Assembly: GCA_030374805.1 (NCBI GenBank) | Contig: JARGSG010000005.1 | Coordinates: 310,001 to 374,000, forward strand | DNA: 64,000 bases | Origin: Gracilaria gracilis | Lineage: Eukaryota; Rhodophyta; Florideophyceae; Gracilariales; Gracilariaceae | Direction of reading: 5' to 3' | Made by a program: the position numbers and the translations under genes | In this document: positions 31,796 through 41,479 of the stretch, one piece after another | How the letters are laid out: each line of letters starts with the position of its first letter | Numbering within the stretch: the first letter of the stretch is position 1 | Notes under the pieces: model-generated | Told to the model about the DNA's origin: nothing | Seen by the model: the letters and a program-made list of their open reading frames with translations, nothing else | Database searches by the model: none

Positions 31796-32905
31796 GTTGC
31801 TGTCTCTCTGTCAGTTCTGTTACGCTCACCCACTGTAGTGGAGGTGCAGCAGAAATTGCTCTACCTGGATATGAGCCAACAAGAGCATTGGTCTTCTGTG
31901 GCTTGTTTCCATTTGATTCTGGTGATATTCTTTCTTTGCGTATACCGTTGCAGAAGCTCTAGTTGCAGGACGGTAGTATTGTCTTTGAACCAGATACATC
32001 TGCAGCCATGGAAACCGGGTTCAGATGGGGGTTTGTCGGTCTCTTGCACATGGCTGTAACGCAGGAATGACTAGAAACGGAATTTGGATTAGACCTCATT
32101 GCATCTACCTCATCTGCTTCGTACATGGTAAGTAGGCTCACACGCGTATTCGCTTCATAGAACGAACACTGACAAAATGGTGTCGCTCGCATGTGATTTA
32201 CACACAGATTCAAGCTCAAGGATCAGAGGAATGGAAAATGATATCGAATCCTGCAGCTATTCCTTCTGGTCATGTAAGGATTATGGAGCCATATGCAAAG
32301 GTTGAAATTATTTGCAACGAGGAACATCTCAGTCCTCTTATGGATTTAGCGCAGTCAAGAAGAGGTGAACTTCGAGATCAGCGCTACAAAGCTTTTGATC
32401 GAGTTAAGTTGATATATTCCGTACCCCTTGCCGAACTTGTGACCGACTTTCATGACGTTTTGAAATCGAGAAGTGCTGGGTTTGCGTCCATGAATTATGA
32501 AATGGAAGGAATGAGGCCTAACAATCTGAAGAGAATGGACAATCATGTGGTGGGAGAACCGGTTGATGGGTGAGTTGCCGTGTATATTTCGAAGTTCGAA
32601 GCCAAGTTCTAACCATTCTATTGTACATTCTACGTTTCGCTGGTTTCTAGGTTGTCCTCAGTTGTACATGAACTGAAAGCATACAGCCAAGGCCGGTGGA
32701 TGGTAGAAAATTTAAAGGATGTGATTCCTAGACAGATGTTCAAGGTGAACATACAGGCTGTGGGGGGCGGGAAGTTCTTCGCCAGTCGACACATAAATCC
32801 TTTTCGGAAAGGTAAGTCCTTGTGTTCTCTTCACATGCGCAAAATACCAGTTGTTAACAATGTATTCGATACCCACAGATGTCACCGCCAAATGCTGTAG
32901 AGGAA
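31796..32905 (+). pseudogene. lepA: LepA/EF4 (GUF1-like) translation factor fragment with retained introns
   Basis: Four exons are readable by homology: 31796-32127, 32208-32569, 32651-32811 and 32879 to about 32905. All are joined by GT-AG introns that keep frame. The text matches LepA domains III to the C-terminal domain: [74 protein letters not shown] and RKDVTAKC. LepA is a ribosome-associated GTPase of bacteria and organelles; MDLAQSRRGE is closest to the plastid type as I remember it. The GTP-binding domain is absent. Exon 1 has two in-frame stops (TAG after LQKL; TGA after VTQE), so it is dead. Introns show capture at DNA level. Confidence 0.85.
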
Positions 32906-35397
32906 TTGCGTGTTTCAATTGAACTTCGACGGGCTGCTCTTGTGCTCCTCAAGAGTGGTGGTAGCTGATAGTGATCTCCCACGAGAATGAACGCACCGCG
33001 AACAAACTGCAATGGACCAATGCATATAGGCTGCAGTATCTGCGAAGCTTTATCCACGACAACCAAATCAAACTCTGTTTGCCTGGCTAAAACAGCGTGA
33101 TTGATCCCCAAACATGTGGTAGCGAGTACTCTAGGTGCATCTAGGTCTTTCTCAAGCTGTACCGTCCCAATTCCAGGTCTACATATCTTCGAGATGTGGT
33201 TGTCGTGAATTCGGGCATCGATGACATCCAAGTTCCGGCCGAGCCTTATAAAATCTTTGAAGCCGTGTTCCAGGAGTTTCAACAACAGATTGTCAACTGC
33301 CGTGTTGGTATGAGAACAAAGTAGGACAGACTTCCCTCGAGAGGCAAACGCTAAAACAATAGCTGCAAGTGTCGTAGTCTTCCCAGTACCCGGCATGCCA
33401 CGAATAAGAAGGTAGTCCTTTGCTCGCTTTGACATCTCAACAGCTTCTCTTTGCTCTTCGTTCAGGGCCTGGGTGAGATCAGGTAACACGCCATTTCTAC
33501 CGTTTCTCCGTTCTGATTCTTCCCCTGAGAAGAATTTGGGTTCCATCCCGTCTACGATGAGCTCTCGTAATCTAGTCGCGATGGCGTTATCCTTATCGTA
33601 AAAGAGATTTTCAACTGCTCTCTTGGAGGTACTACGTGAGGAATAGATCTCCTCGGTGTCAATCCTCCATAATACTTCGGATGGAACTAATCCCTGATGT
33701 GACACCCAAGCACTGAGTCTACGACTTACGACGACGGAGACAGAATTAGGATCGATGTGGGTTACAAAACCATTTGTTAGTCCACATTGGCATGTATGCG
33801 TTGACAGTTGCTGACGAGAAAGTCCAGACTTGCTCGTGATAACACGTTCAGCAGACACAACGACAAAGTCCCCTCTCGCTAGTCCTGCTTTCGTTAGGAC
33901 CGGTTGGATATCTGCTTCAGGATGTCGTGAAAAAACAGCCCGTATTCGCGTACCCGGTGTTAGAAGTTCATGTGGAGACAAAAATGACGATGATTCCGCT
34001 CGCTGTAATAAAAGGTTCGAAAGACATCTTCCCTCTTCTTCTCGCGTGTGGCTTTCCATCGCCCATATTTCTTTTGAGAAACGACCTGCCTGTCTTTCTT
34101 CTTCAACTAAGAAAGATCTCCAAAACCTGTAGTACTCTGCGTGTTCACGAGATAGATGCGACGTTCTTTCGTTGAAAAAGTCGATCCCAGGACCCTCGCT
34201 GAGTCCTTGAACCGGGGAATGTTCCAAAAGCTTGTACTGCGTCATGCAGCTTCCACTAACAAAACATTTAGAGCAAAAGTCTGGGCGACCTTTAAGGAGT
34301 GGAGCCATGTCATTGATTGATGCCTCACGCCTCAAAAATGAAGCCAACCTGTTCCTTTGCATCATGAGCCCGACAATTTTTCCCCGCACGGATATAATCA
34401 CCCGATTCTTCTGTCACCCCTCTATTGTTCTGAATACCGTTCTCGACTGGGATGCTTCGGGATTCTTGTCAATACTTGTATCCTTGGCAGCATCTAATTC
34501 CAAAACAGACTTCAGAGCTTCTTGGTATTGCATGTAGGTCAACAAGCCGTGCTGTACAAAACGACTGTTCCTATCCGACATTAGCAACGTATACAATTCT
34601 GTTTGTGCAGCATGAGATACAGCTGAGTAACCCAAGGAATTTCCGGTCTTCAACTCAAACACACCGTCACCCTCAACATCATCGACTCGGAACAGCACTG
34701 ATGCGTCGATCTTACCTTTTAAACCAAGAATCGGTGACCATATGAGTTCTTCAATGTCGTGGACTTCTTTCACAATAACCCGGTGAGAAGGTTTACCGTC
34801 TTGGATTAAGCCCCCAAGTGTTTTCAGGTAGTTCCCAGACCCCATGAACACCTTGTACCATTCAATTATGTTAGGAATAACCTTATGAAGTACGAGACGG
34901 GCATTCTGATCCAGGACTTTAGCTGCGTAAAGGGATTCATAGTTGCGGTATAACACTTCTTCAACAGATTCAAAGTATGATTCTGTATCAACTCCACCGG
35001 TCTGAGAAACGCATTCGGCTGACGTATAATCTCGGGTATTCGAATCACTTGCGAGAATGAATTGAAACATATCGTGAATCAGAGTTCCGAATACTGCTGC
35101 TTTACTAGCCAAAGCAGAGTCCTTCGGCATACCTAAAGGGGTACGGTGTGATAGGATAGCTTTGCGCAGACATGCAAACGATTCTGCAACCGCCGTTGCC
35201 GAGACAAGTGTGTCTGGATGGTGCACGAAGAAATGAAGTTCGCTAGTGATGAGAACTGGATTAGCGTTCTTACATGATTCTGTCTCCCATGCTTGAAATG
35301 TACCATCTTCGCGAGTCAAGATAACCCGTACGACATCCCCTTGTTTTACATCACGGCTCATCCAGTCTTCACATAAAGCGATGGTCAACGGAAGCAA
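32854..35397 (-). pseudogene. DNA2: Dna2-like nuclease-helicase fragment
   Basis: Two frames in the same phase are separated by one TGA (34416-34414). The first (35397-34417) is a Dna2 nuclease domain: HHPDTLVSATAVAESFACLRKAIL, GTLIHDMFQF, LKGKIDASVLF, GVFELKTGNSLG. The second carries the iron-sulfur cysteines (CSKCFVSGSC, pairing with the Cys in SFACLRK) and helicase motifs I (GMPGTGKTTT), Ia (SHTNTAVDNLL), II and III (GDHYQLPPL). Motif II reads VVDKAS instead of the expected DEAS, a lost catalytic Glu. The protein breaks off right after motif III, and the N-terminus has no ATG. Dna2 processes replication and recombination flaps. This is a truncated, inactive copy inside H1. Confidence 0.85.
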
Positions 35398-35418
35398 GAT
35401 CAGCGGTTCGCAACATCT

Positions 35419-36387
35419 TTGCGTCTGTGGGGTACAGCTCGAAACCTGTTATCCCCAAAAGCGGAAGCCTTAATGTCGCTTCCCAGCAGCCACAAGCTAA
35501 CAATGGTCGAATCTGACATGTTGGAACCGGAGACATTTCCTGCGTTCCTGGACAACGCCCAAGGTTTAATCCACACTGCAACTCCTGTGATAATCGGTTC
35601 TGATGGGAAGATACCGTTCAGAACAGTCGAAGAAGCGATGGAAAAGCAAGTGAAGCCAGCCGTGGAAGGAACACGTTCTCTTTTTCGCGCAGCAGCAGAA
35701 GCCAGTGTGAAAAGAATCGTGCTTATCTCTTCTGCTAGTGCAATGAGCGTACTTTCAGTCCAGCCATCCGTTCTGGGCGAAACAGCCTGGAGTGATGAAG
35801 GCTATATTCGAAAGAGACTGATGGATGTTCCAGATAGTATTTATGCTTTGTCGAAGCTGCGGCAAGAACGACTTCCTTGGGAACTTGCCGAAGAGCTGGG
35901 AATTAAGCTTTTAGTTATCAATCCAGGTTACGTCTTTGGTCCTACATTACTTCCAACATCTTGTGACTCCTTGATTCTGCTTGCTAACATGGCAAAAGGA
36001 AGGGGCCTATCCAAACACCTATGTCAAGAAGGTATGGTGACGAACAGTTTACTCCGCTTTGTTGATGTTCTTGAAGTTGCCGAGGGTCACGTTCTTGCTC
36101 TTGAACGCCACGATGCTGAAGGTCGGTACATAATGATCTCGTTCTACAAGCACTGTGGAGAGATTTACCAGGTTCTTCATGAACATCAGGCTTTCAAGAA
36201 ATATCCTGAGAGACAAGTAGATGCATCTCAGACATTGGACACACCTCCACCTTTCGATAGTAGTAAGGTGAGGAAGCTAGGAGTAAAGGAGATTCCATGG
36301 GAAGAAACGATTAGAGCGACTGCCGAATCTTTAGCTTCAACGAACAGCATACGACGGGCTGGCGGACCAGCGGTGAAGCAGAACTAG
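35419..36387 (+). pseudogene. Dihydroflavonol/cinnamoyl-CoA reductase-like extended SDR, N-terminally truncated
   Basis: 322 codons without a break. It matches the extended short-chain dehydrogenase family after the cofactor loop: RGTARNL-like start, QGLIHTATPV, VKPAVEGTRSLFRAA, VKRIVLISSASAM, a Tyr-x3-Lys catalytic pair (YALSKLRQE), INPGYVFGP and LRFVDVLEVAEGHVLALE. The Rossmann GxxGxxG segment that binds NAD(P) is missing and the frame starts without an ATG. It therefore cannot be a working enzyme as it stands. It lies head-to-head with the Dna2 fragment, about 20 bp apart, inside H1. Confidence 0.8.
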
Positions 36388-36413
36388 TACGTTTTGGCAT
36401 TGGCACTGTTTGG

Positions 36414-36788
36414 TTAATTAACCAACAGGAAGCCACTGAAACCCGCACGCATGACAGACGCAAAGAGTAGGTCAATCTGTGCGACATTCTCGAATAGCCT
36501 GCAAATGTCGTACAAAAAGAGTTCAAGTAGCAGGACTGCAGCGCTCTTGTCCGGAATAGCATAAATGTCAACTGCAGACAGAGCCAGTGAAGCAGCGAGA
36601 ATGTTGTTTACGGACCAAACCCCGGTTTCGTAGTACCCAATGGCAGTAACAGCAGCACAAACAACACCTAGAAGGGGATCAAACGACAAGCTGCCACGTC
36701 GTCTATGGTAAACGAAAACGCAATCCAGTGCACCTAGATTAACCTTAGAGACGTAGAGCAGTTCAAAGCTTTCCACAACACTCTTCAT
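36414..36788 (-). pseudogene. Possible signal-peptide-peptidase (GxGD protease) fragment
   Basis: 124 aa with several hydrophobic stretches. The run VWSVNNILAASLALSAVDIY followed by LLLELFLYDICRLF resembles the SPP/SPPL signature W..NN.LG....., ...LL..LF.YDIFWVF, including the catalytic YD. The second active-site motif (GxGD) and the PAL motif are absent, so it is partial. SPP cleaves signal peptides within the ER membrane. Similarity is modest; another membrane protein is possible. Confidence 0.45.
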
Positions 36789-36821
36789 CCTTATCGTAGA
36801 TAAAGTGAGAGAATCTCACAA

Positions 36822-38114
36822 TCAACCATGTGAGAGACGACGGCGCACGAAACCAAGAGCCTGCAGTCGGTCAGCGATTCCATCACGAAGCGATGACGAC
36901 TCACGGCTCCGATTGCGTGATCGCATGGTATCCTGCTCCATGTGAAGTACGTCCTGAAAGTGCACAACCGGCTCCCCCGTGACGTGGTTTTCTTCGTGCG
37001 CCGAGAGGAAATCAAACGCACTAGACTCCCTGTTGTCAATAATATAATTGTGTAGCTTACAAGCTACCATTATTATCAAACTGACTTTTCGCAACGGGAA
37101 TCGTAGCGGTGACCAAAATATCCCAAAGCGACATACCAGTATTCCAAAGGCCTGCTCCACAACAGTTCGACACAAAGACAAATATGCGCTAAAAGAGTCC
37201 TCTCGTTGCGAAAGATCAGACCCGGAAAACGGACTCAAAACTGCATATTGATTACTATACGCATCGTCTGTGGCAATGCCGGCCCATTGTGGCAGTATAG
37301 AGCTCGATACCAACTCATAGAGCAGGGTAGACTCAAATGCGGTGGAGTCATGGGTTCCTCCCGAATGTCTGGCAGAAACAAAACAGAATTTGTAGTCTGC
37401 TTGCACAGCTGCTTGAACACACAGCGCGAAGAAACCTTTTCGATTGAAATACTTTCTCGGATCGGGGACCTCATTCAAACGGGGTTCTCGAATCTCCACA
37501 GCAATTCCATCTAAGGCCGCTATGATGCCATGAAATGGTATCTTGCGATTGATGCAAAACTTCTCCGCACTTTGCTTGCACTCTTCTTCTGTAGTTGGAA
37601 ACTGTATCTGTGGTAAGGACTCCTCCAATGCAGCTAGAGTTTCGTGAAACACTGAATAGACAGTAGAGAAACCTATGCCATACGGCCATCCTACGTCCAG
37701 GTAGCTTGCTCCTGCTAAGAGGCGTAGTGTGACGAAGAGCATAATCTCTACTGAGACAGATTTGGAAAAACATGTGTCGTGTCGCTGCGTGCGCTTCAAT
37801 TTTGGCTGCAAAACGCTGCAAAGAAGGGTGAAAGTTGTTTTCGTTAAGCGGTACATTCGGTTGAAGTAATGATCTGGTAAGCTACAAATGTGGGTCGTGG
37901 CACAGAACGGTAATCGTGGAATAATTGTCCGAATGGTTTGGTGACATTGATACTGGTTTATCTCCAATATCATGAGTTGGAGTATGCGTAAAAAAAGTGG
38001 AAGTGCATGGTTTCCTCGATGGCGTGGAGAAAGACAGGGCATGATACACCGCTGTCGACGCAAGCGGCGGTGTAGCAATCGGGTTGAAATGGGGAGTTGC
38101 TTTGCCGTAGTCAT
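36822..38114 (-). CDS. H1 transposase (PIF/Harbinger, DDE)
   Basis: 430 aa from the ATG at 38114 (MTTAKQLPIS); the frame is open further upstream without ATG. The order is typical of PIF/Harbinger: an N-terminal helical region (YFNRMYRLTKTTFTLLCSVL), ASYLDVGWPYGIGFSTVYSVF, the first catalytic Asp in IIAALDGIAVEI, then RKYFNRKGFFALCVQAAV, the second Asp in GIATDDAYSNQ, and the Glu in VEQAFGILVCRFGIFW. No frameshift was seen, so it may be functional. It reads away from the right inverted repeat. Similar in layout to the H2 transposase but divergent in sequence. Confidence 0.85.
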   Translation of the reverse strand: MTTAKQLPISTRLLHRRLRRQRCIMPCLSPRHRGNHALPLFLRILQLMILEINQYQCHQTIRTIIPRLPFCATTHICSLPDHYFNRMYRLTKTTFTLLCSVLQPKLKRTQRHDTCFSKSVSVEIMLFVTLRLLAGASYLDVGWPYGIGFSTVYSVFHETLAALEESLPQIQFPTTEEECKQSAEKFCINRKIPFHGIIAALDGIAVEIREPRLNEVPDPRKYFNRKGFFALCVQAAVQADYKFCFVSARHSGGTHDSTAFESTLLYELVSSSILPQWAGIATDDAYSNQYAVLSPFSGSDLSQREDSFSAYLSLCRTVVEQAFGILVCRFGIFWSPLRFPLRKVSLIIMVACKLHNYIIDNRESSAFDFLSAHEENHVTGEPVVHFQDVLHMEQDTMRSRNRSRESSSLRDGIADRLQALGFVRRRLSHG

Positions 38115-39391
38115 GTTGAGTGCAATTTGCCGAGGATGATCGTTGAAGTGCGCACCCCCTGGAGATTTGGAAACTGAATGGGCTCCTAAAAAGCATAATT
38201 GTCTGTTGCGTGTGCATGGGGAGTTGCACTCATAGAAAGAACTCCATCTCGGAAACCTGAACTTTCTGAAACATAAAATTATCAGTTTCACGTTTCGTAA
38301 ACTTATAGAACGCCCCTTAGCGGGTGCTTAGCAAGTGGAGCGGTGACGGCGGGCGCGTTGCACTTCCTCAACTCGGATGCTTCCACGGCGCACACGGCGC
38401 ACAAGAGACGAAGTCCATGGCCAGGGGCGTGGTTGCCGAGGGCGACTGAGCACAAGGTGCAGAGTAAGAAGGTGCAGAGTAAGAAGTCCAAAGTAACTCT
38501 TATGGCGTGCAAAGCTGTGCTTGCTGTAAAGTTAATTAGCGCCCATTTCTCTGTAATTATTCTGCGCCCGACTCACTCTGTAATTATTCTGCAGTGCCCA
38601 AATTCGGAGTCCGAGTACCACAGCTCACCGAAGCGATCCACGAAGCCGTCGCTCGTTCCGAGCCGCACGTCGCTGCCGTCTGCCTGCCGATGCGTCACTG
38701 CACGGGTCCCGCTCCAGCCCAAGCGGTGTCTGGAGGTGGAAAGGCGCTGCTGCTGCAGCGCGTGCAGCTTGGCGCCCCACGCCTCGTCGTCACTCGTCGC
38801 AACGCACGCACCGTCGCCCACGCGCCAAATCCTTCTCTTTCCTGTGAATGCTTCCCGCGACACAACGTACGACCCGTCCTCGTTCAGGCCCACCTCCACG
38901 ACCGCCGCGTCGTGCTGCAGCGGCCGCGCTACCTCCTCTCCGTTCGCCGTATTACACACGCGAACAGTTTCGTCCCTCGACCCGGACACTACCCACTTGC
39001 CGTCGTAGCTCCACGCTGCGCAGTATACGACGTCGTCGTGAGCGGACATTTTGTGTGTCAAACGCCGCTCGCTGTGCACCGTCCACACGCGCACCGTGTG
39101 GTCTCGTGAGCCGGACACCAACTGGGAGCATCCAAGAATTTAACACTGCGACACTACTACAGGGACTTAACCTCAGATCAGGACCGTCACTGACAGTGGA
39201 GCAAACAGAAAGCTTTCCATATCTCCGAGCGTACTTAAATTACCATGCAAACCAAGAAGCAACACGTCCGCTTCCCATCTTGGCTGCATTAGGTTTTGCC
39301 AAACCAACGTCGTGGTCGGTAGAACAAACATCGCTTCAACATCTTTATGTACCGTCTTTCCTGTATTCAAATATCTCAGTGTATATGAAAT

Positions 39392-40273
39392 ATGAGTTCA
39401 CTACCATTCAGTTTAGACCCTGGCTCAAACAGAGAACAGAAAAACCAACAGAATTCCTGTAAGAAAACTAAGCACAATCACACAACAAACCGTCCCGTGA
39501 AGAAGAAAGCACAAAAACGAGCACGCAGTACTGTAACGAAACAACTTGAACCAAAACCGCCGAAGAGATCCAGGAGTGGTGCAACCAAATACTCAGCATA
39601 CGAGACAAGTTTTTTGCTTGATATTGTTGCACAACTTGAGCCGATGGGCGCTAACATGTGGGCGCGTGTAGCTCAAGAGTACAACCGCCAAGCACAAATT
39701 GACGAACTTCAAGAGCGTAATGCGGATAGTTTGAAAGACAAGTTTGACCGTCTAGTTCACGTCCGAAAAAAGACAGGTGACCCTTTATGTCCTTCACTGG
39801 TACGACGCGCGAAACATATCAATCGAAACACACAAGCGAAAGTAATGGCCGCTGTTCTCGGCCCACATGATGATAATGGTAATCCTTCGGCAGCAGAGTT
39901 GCAAAATGCTCGTGAAACAATCGCCGTAATGGACGAAAGAAAAAACGAACGAAGTATTGGGCCTACCAGTCTTCTTGTAGTTAAGGGATTCCAACAACAA
40001 ATAGTGAAGCAAATGGAACAGACGTCTCAAAGTATTTCCGACATCGTTAAATGGCTCACAGCTCCAAATGAGGAAATGAAACATGGAACAAAATGCCCCA
40101 GTGACAGTACTGGCAATATTCGGAATATCATTCGCGAAGAGATGCAAGCTTGTATTACCATTAATCTTCAGAACACAGTCTCCCTTGTTCGCCAAGAGGT
40201 GAAAGCGGCTCTCGCAGAACTGCTGAAAAGTAATGATCCCACTGAAGCAGAATCCGGTTCAAAACTCGAGTGA
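39392..40273 (+). CDS. H2 SANT/Myb-like DNA-binding protein
   Basis: 293 aa. The lysine-rich N-terminus has nuclear-localisation-like runs (KKKAQKRARS; PKRSRSG). Residues 60-140 hold the SANT/Myb-like domain of the second PIF/Harbinger protein: KYSAYETSFLLDIVAQLE, WARVAQEYN, DSLKDKFDRLVHVRKKTGDP, RRAKHIN. A coiled-coil-like C-terminus follows. In studied Harbingers this protein binds the element's ends and brings the transposase into the nucleus. Intact frame with an ATG start, 268 bp inside the left end. Confidence 0.8.
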   Translation: MSSLPFSLDPGSNREQKNQQNSCKKTKHNHTTNRPVKKKAQKRARSTVTKQLEPKPPKRSRSGATKYSAYETSFLLDIVAQLEPMGANMWARVAQEYNRQAQIDELQERNADSLKDKFDRLVHVRKKTGDPLCPSLVRRAKHINRNTQAKVMAAVLGPHDDNGNPSAAELQNARETIAVMDERKNERSIGPTSLLVVKGFQQQIVKQMEQTSQSISDIVKWLTAPNEEMKHGTKCPSDSTGNIRNIIREEMQACITINLQNTVSLVRQEVKAALAELLKSNDPTEAESGSKLE

Positions 40274-40291
40274 CCACATATACAAGCAAGA

Positions 40292-41479
40292 TCAACTGCA
40301 GTTTACCCTTCGAATCTGAATATGTCCCATGGTTCGAGTGCGAAGATTCATCATGTGGCAGCAAACCGAAATGATGTCGAATTTTCTAGCGGAATCTCCG
40401 GGTAGTACAGACTGCAACCTTCTGAACGGAAGTTTCAGTGCGCCGACTCCCCATTCTGCCGTTTGACGCCTAGATGGATACACTGACTGTAAAAGGACAT
40501 CTATAATGTCCAGCACAAATTGGTCTTTGTATGGTGGCACTTCGTTTGCCTTTCTAATCCGCAGTATCTTTCCGTTAGTTACATTCATGTTGTTACAGAA
40601 CGCCGTGTCACCCAGAATGCCATACCCTACTGGCGTTTGAGAGTCATCAAGTCGAGGCCAATACAACCCTGAAACTCCTGCCAGTTTGCTGTCATGCCAT
40701 GAACCAGGATAGTTAACTGCAGCGTGAATTATCTCTCCAAAAAAGTTCCAAACAAACAGGTTGGTGACTTCTACATTTTGTGTATAGCCTTCAAAATAGG
40801 CACTTTGAACATCGAGGTCATTGTACGAAACACAATCAAACCGTCCTCCATCAGTCACAGCAAATACCCCTTTCAAGAGTTCCACGGTTTCTGGTTTGGA
40901 CTTGCGAAGCTGCTGCGCACTTGCTTCGATTTCATCGAAACTGGGCCAAGTGATACGAGCATCTAGAATTTTCCCAGAGGAAAGTAGAATTCTAAGCAGC
41001 TGAATTCCGTATGAAAGCCAATCGCTTACTGAAGACGGCACAACACCGAATATAGGCGACAGCATGTACATCGTATCTCTTGTTCGGATGTACCAAATTG
41101 CCATACCTAAAAGATCAACTGTACCAAGGAGAGATTTCTGTCCCTTACTAGATGTCGTTCGTTTGTACGGTGACCAGTTGGGTACGGTTTGACGAAATTT
41201 TGTGTAATGAGGTAGCAATATATCGAAAAACACTGTTCTACTTACGCTAAAGGCGGTACAGAAATCATCGTCCGATCCGCAAGAGATAATAACATTCCAT
41301 GAAGAACTTAATCTGCTGACTACTAAGCGACGGATTCCCGAGCGCTTGAATTTGGTTGATCTTGTTATGCGCTTCTGGCAGCGTTTTTCGTGGACTAGCG
41401 CTACGCTGCAATTCAACTGCATGACAACGGCTTGAACGAGAACGGCAAGAACGTGACGGTGGCGGTTTTCAGGACGCAT
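40292..41479 (-). CDS. H2 transposase (PIF/Harbinger, DDE)
   Basis: 395 aa from ATG 41479. The catalytic core shows FAVTDGGRFDC (first Asp), a YFEGYTQNVEVTNLFVW motif, INYPGSWHDS-like AVNYPGSWHDSKLAG, ILGDTAFCNN (second Asp) and AEWGVGALKLPFRRL (Glu). This is the DDE_Tnp_4 pattern of PIF/Harbinger. No breaks were seen. Together with the SANT-domain gene and intact ends, H2 may be an autonomous element. Confidence 0.85.
   Translation of the reverse strand: MRPENRHRHVLAVLVQAVVMQLNCSVALVHEKRCQKRITRSTKFKRSGIRRLVVSRLSSSWNVIISCGSDDDFCTAFSVSRTVFFDILLPHYTKFRQTVPNWSPYKRTTSSKGQKSLLGTVDLLGMAIWYIRTRDTMYMLSPIFGVVPSSVSDWLSYGIQLLRILLSSGKILDARITWPSFDEIEASAQQLRKSKPETVELLKGVFAVTDGGRFDCVSYNDLDVQSAYFEGYTQNVEVTNLFVWNFFGEIIHAAVNYPGSWHDSKLAGVSGLYWPRLDDSQTPVGYGILGDTAFCNNMNVTNGKILRIRKANEVPPYKDQFVLDIIDVLLQSVYPSRRQTAEWGVGALKLPFRRLQSVLPGDSARKFDIISVCCHMMNLRTRTMGHIQIRRVNCS

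Larger units (their letters stand above)
30068..38316. mobile_element. H1: PIF/Harbinger transposon carrying host gene fragments
   Basis: The ends are a perfect 20-bp inverted repeat, GGGGCGTTCTATAAGTTTAC, flanked by the 3-bp duplication TTA (30065-30067; 38317-38319), the hallmark of PIF/Harbinger insertion. At 8249 bp it is far larger than H2 (2.6 kb) because 31.8-36.8 kb is filled with host gene fragments: LepA, Dna2, an SDR and perhaps signal peptide peptidase. Its own genes are the transposase (36822-38114, minus) and probably the unrecognised frame at 30228-31649. Confidence 0.85.

Noticed and set aside
30068..38316. H1 cargo as an intact host gene cluster interrupted by two small elements
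   Set aside because: All cargo genes are truncated (LepA without its G domain, Dna2 without its C-terminus, SDR without its N-terminus), with no room for the missing parts, and the 20-bp ends plus TTA duplication enclose the whole.
38594..39462. Plus-strand frames opposite the 3' WD40 part of the NLR gene
   Set aside because: They are antisense shadows of WD40 repeats, rich in Arg/Ser/Thr with no domain.
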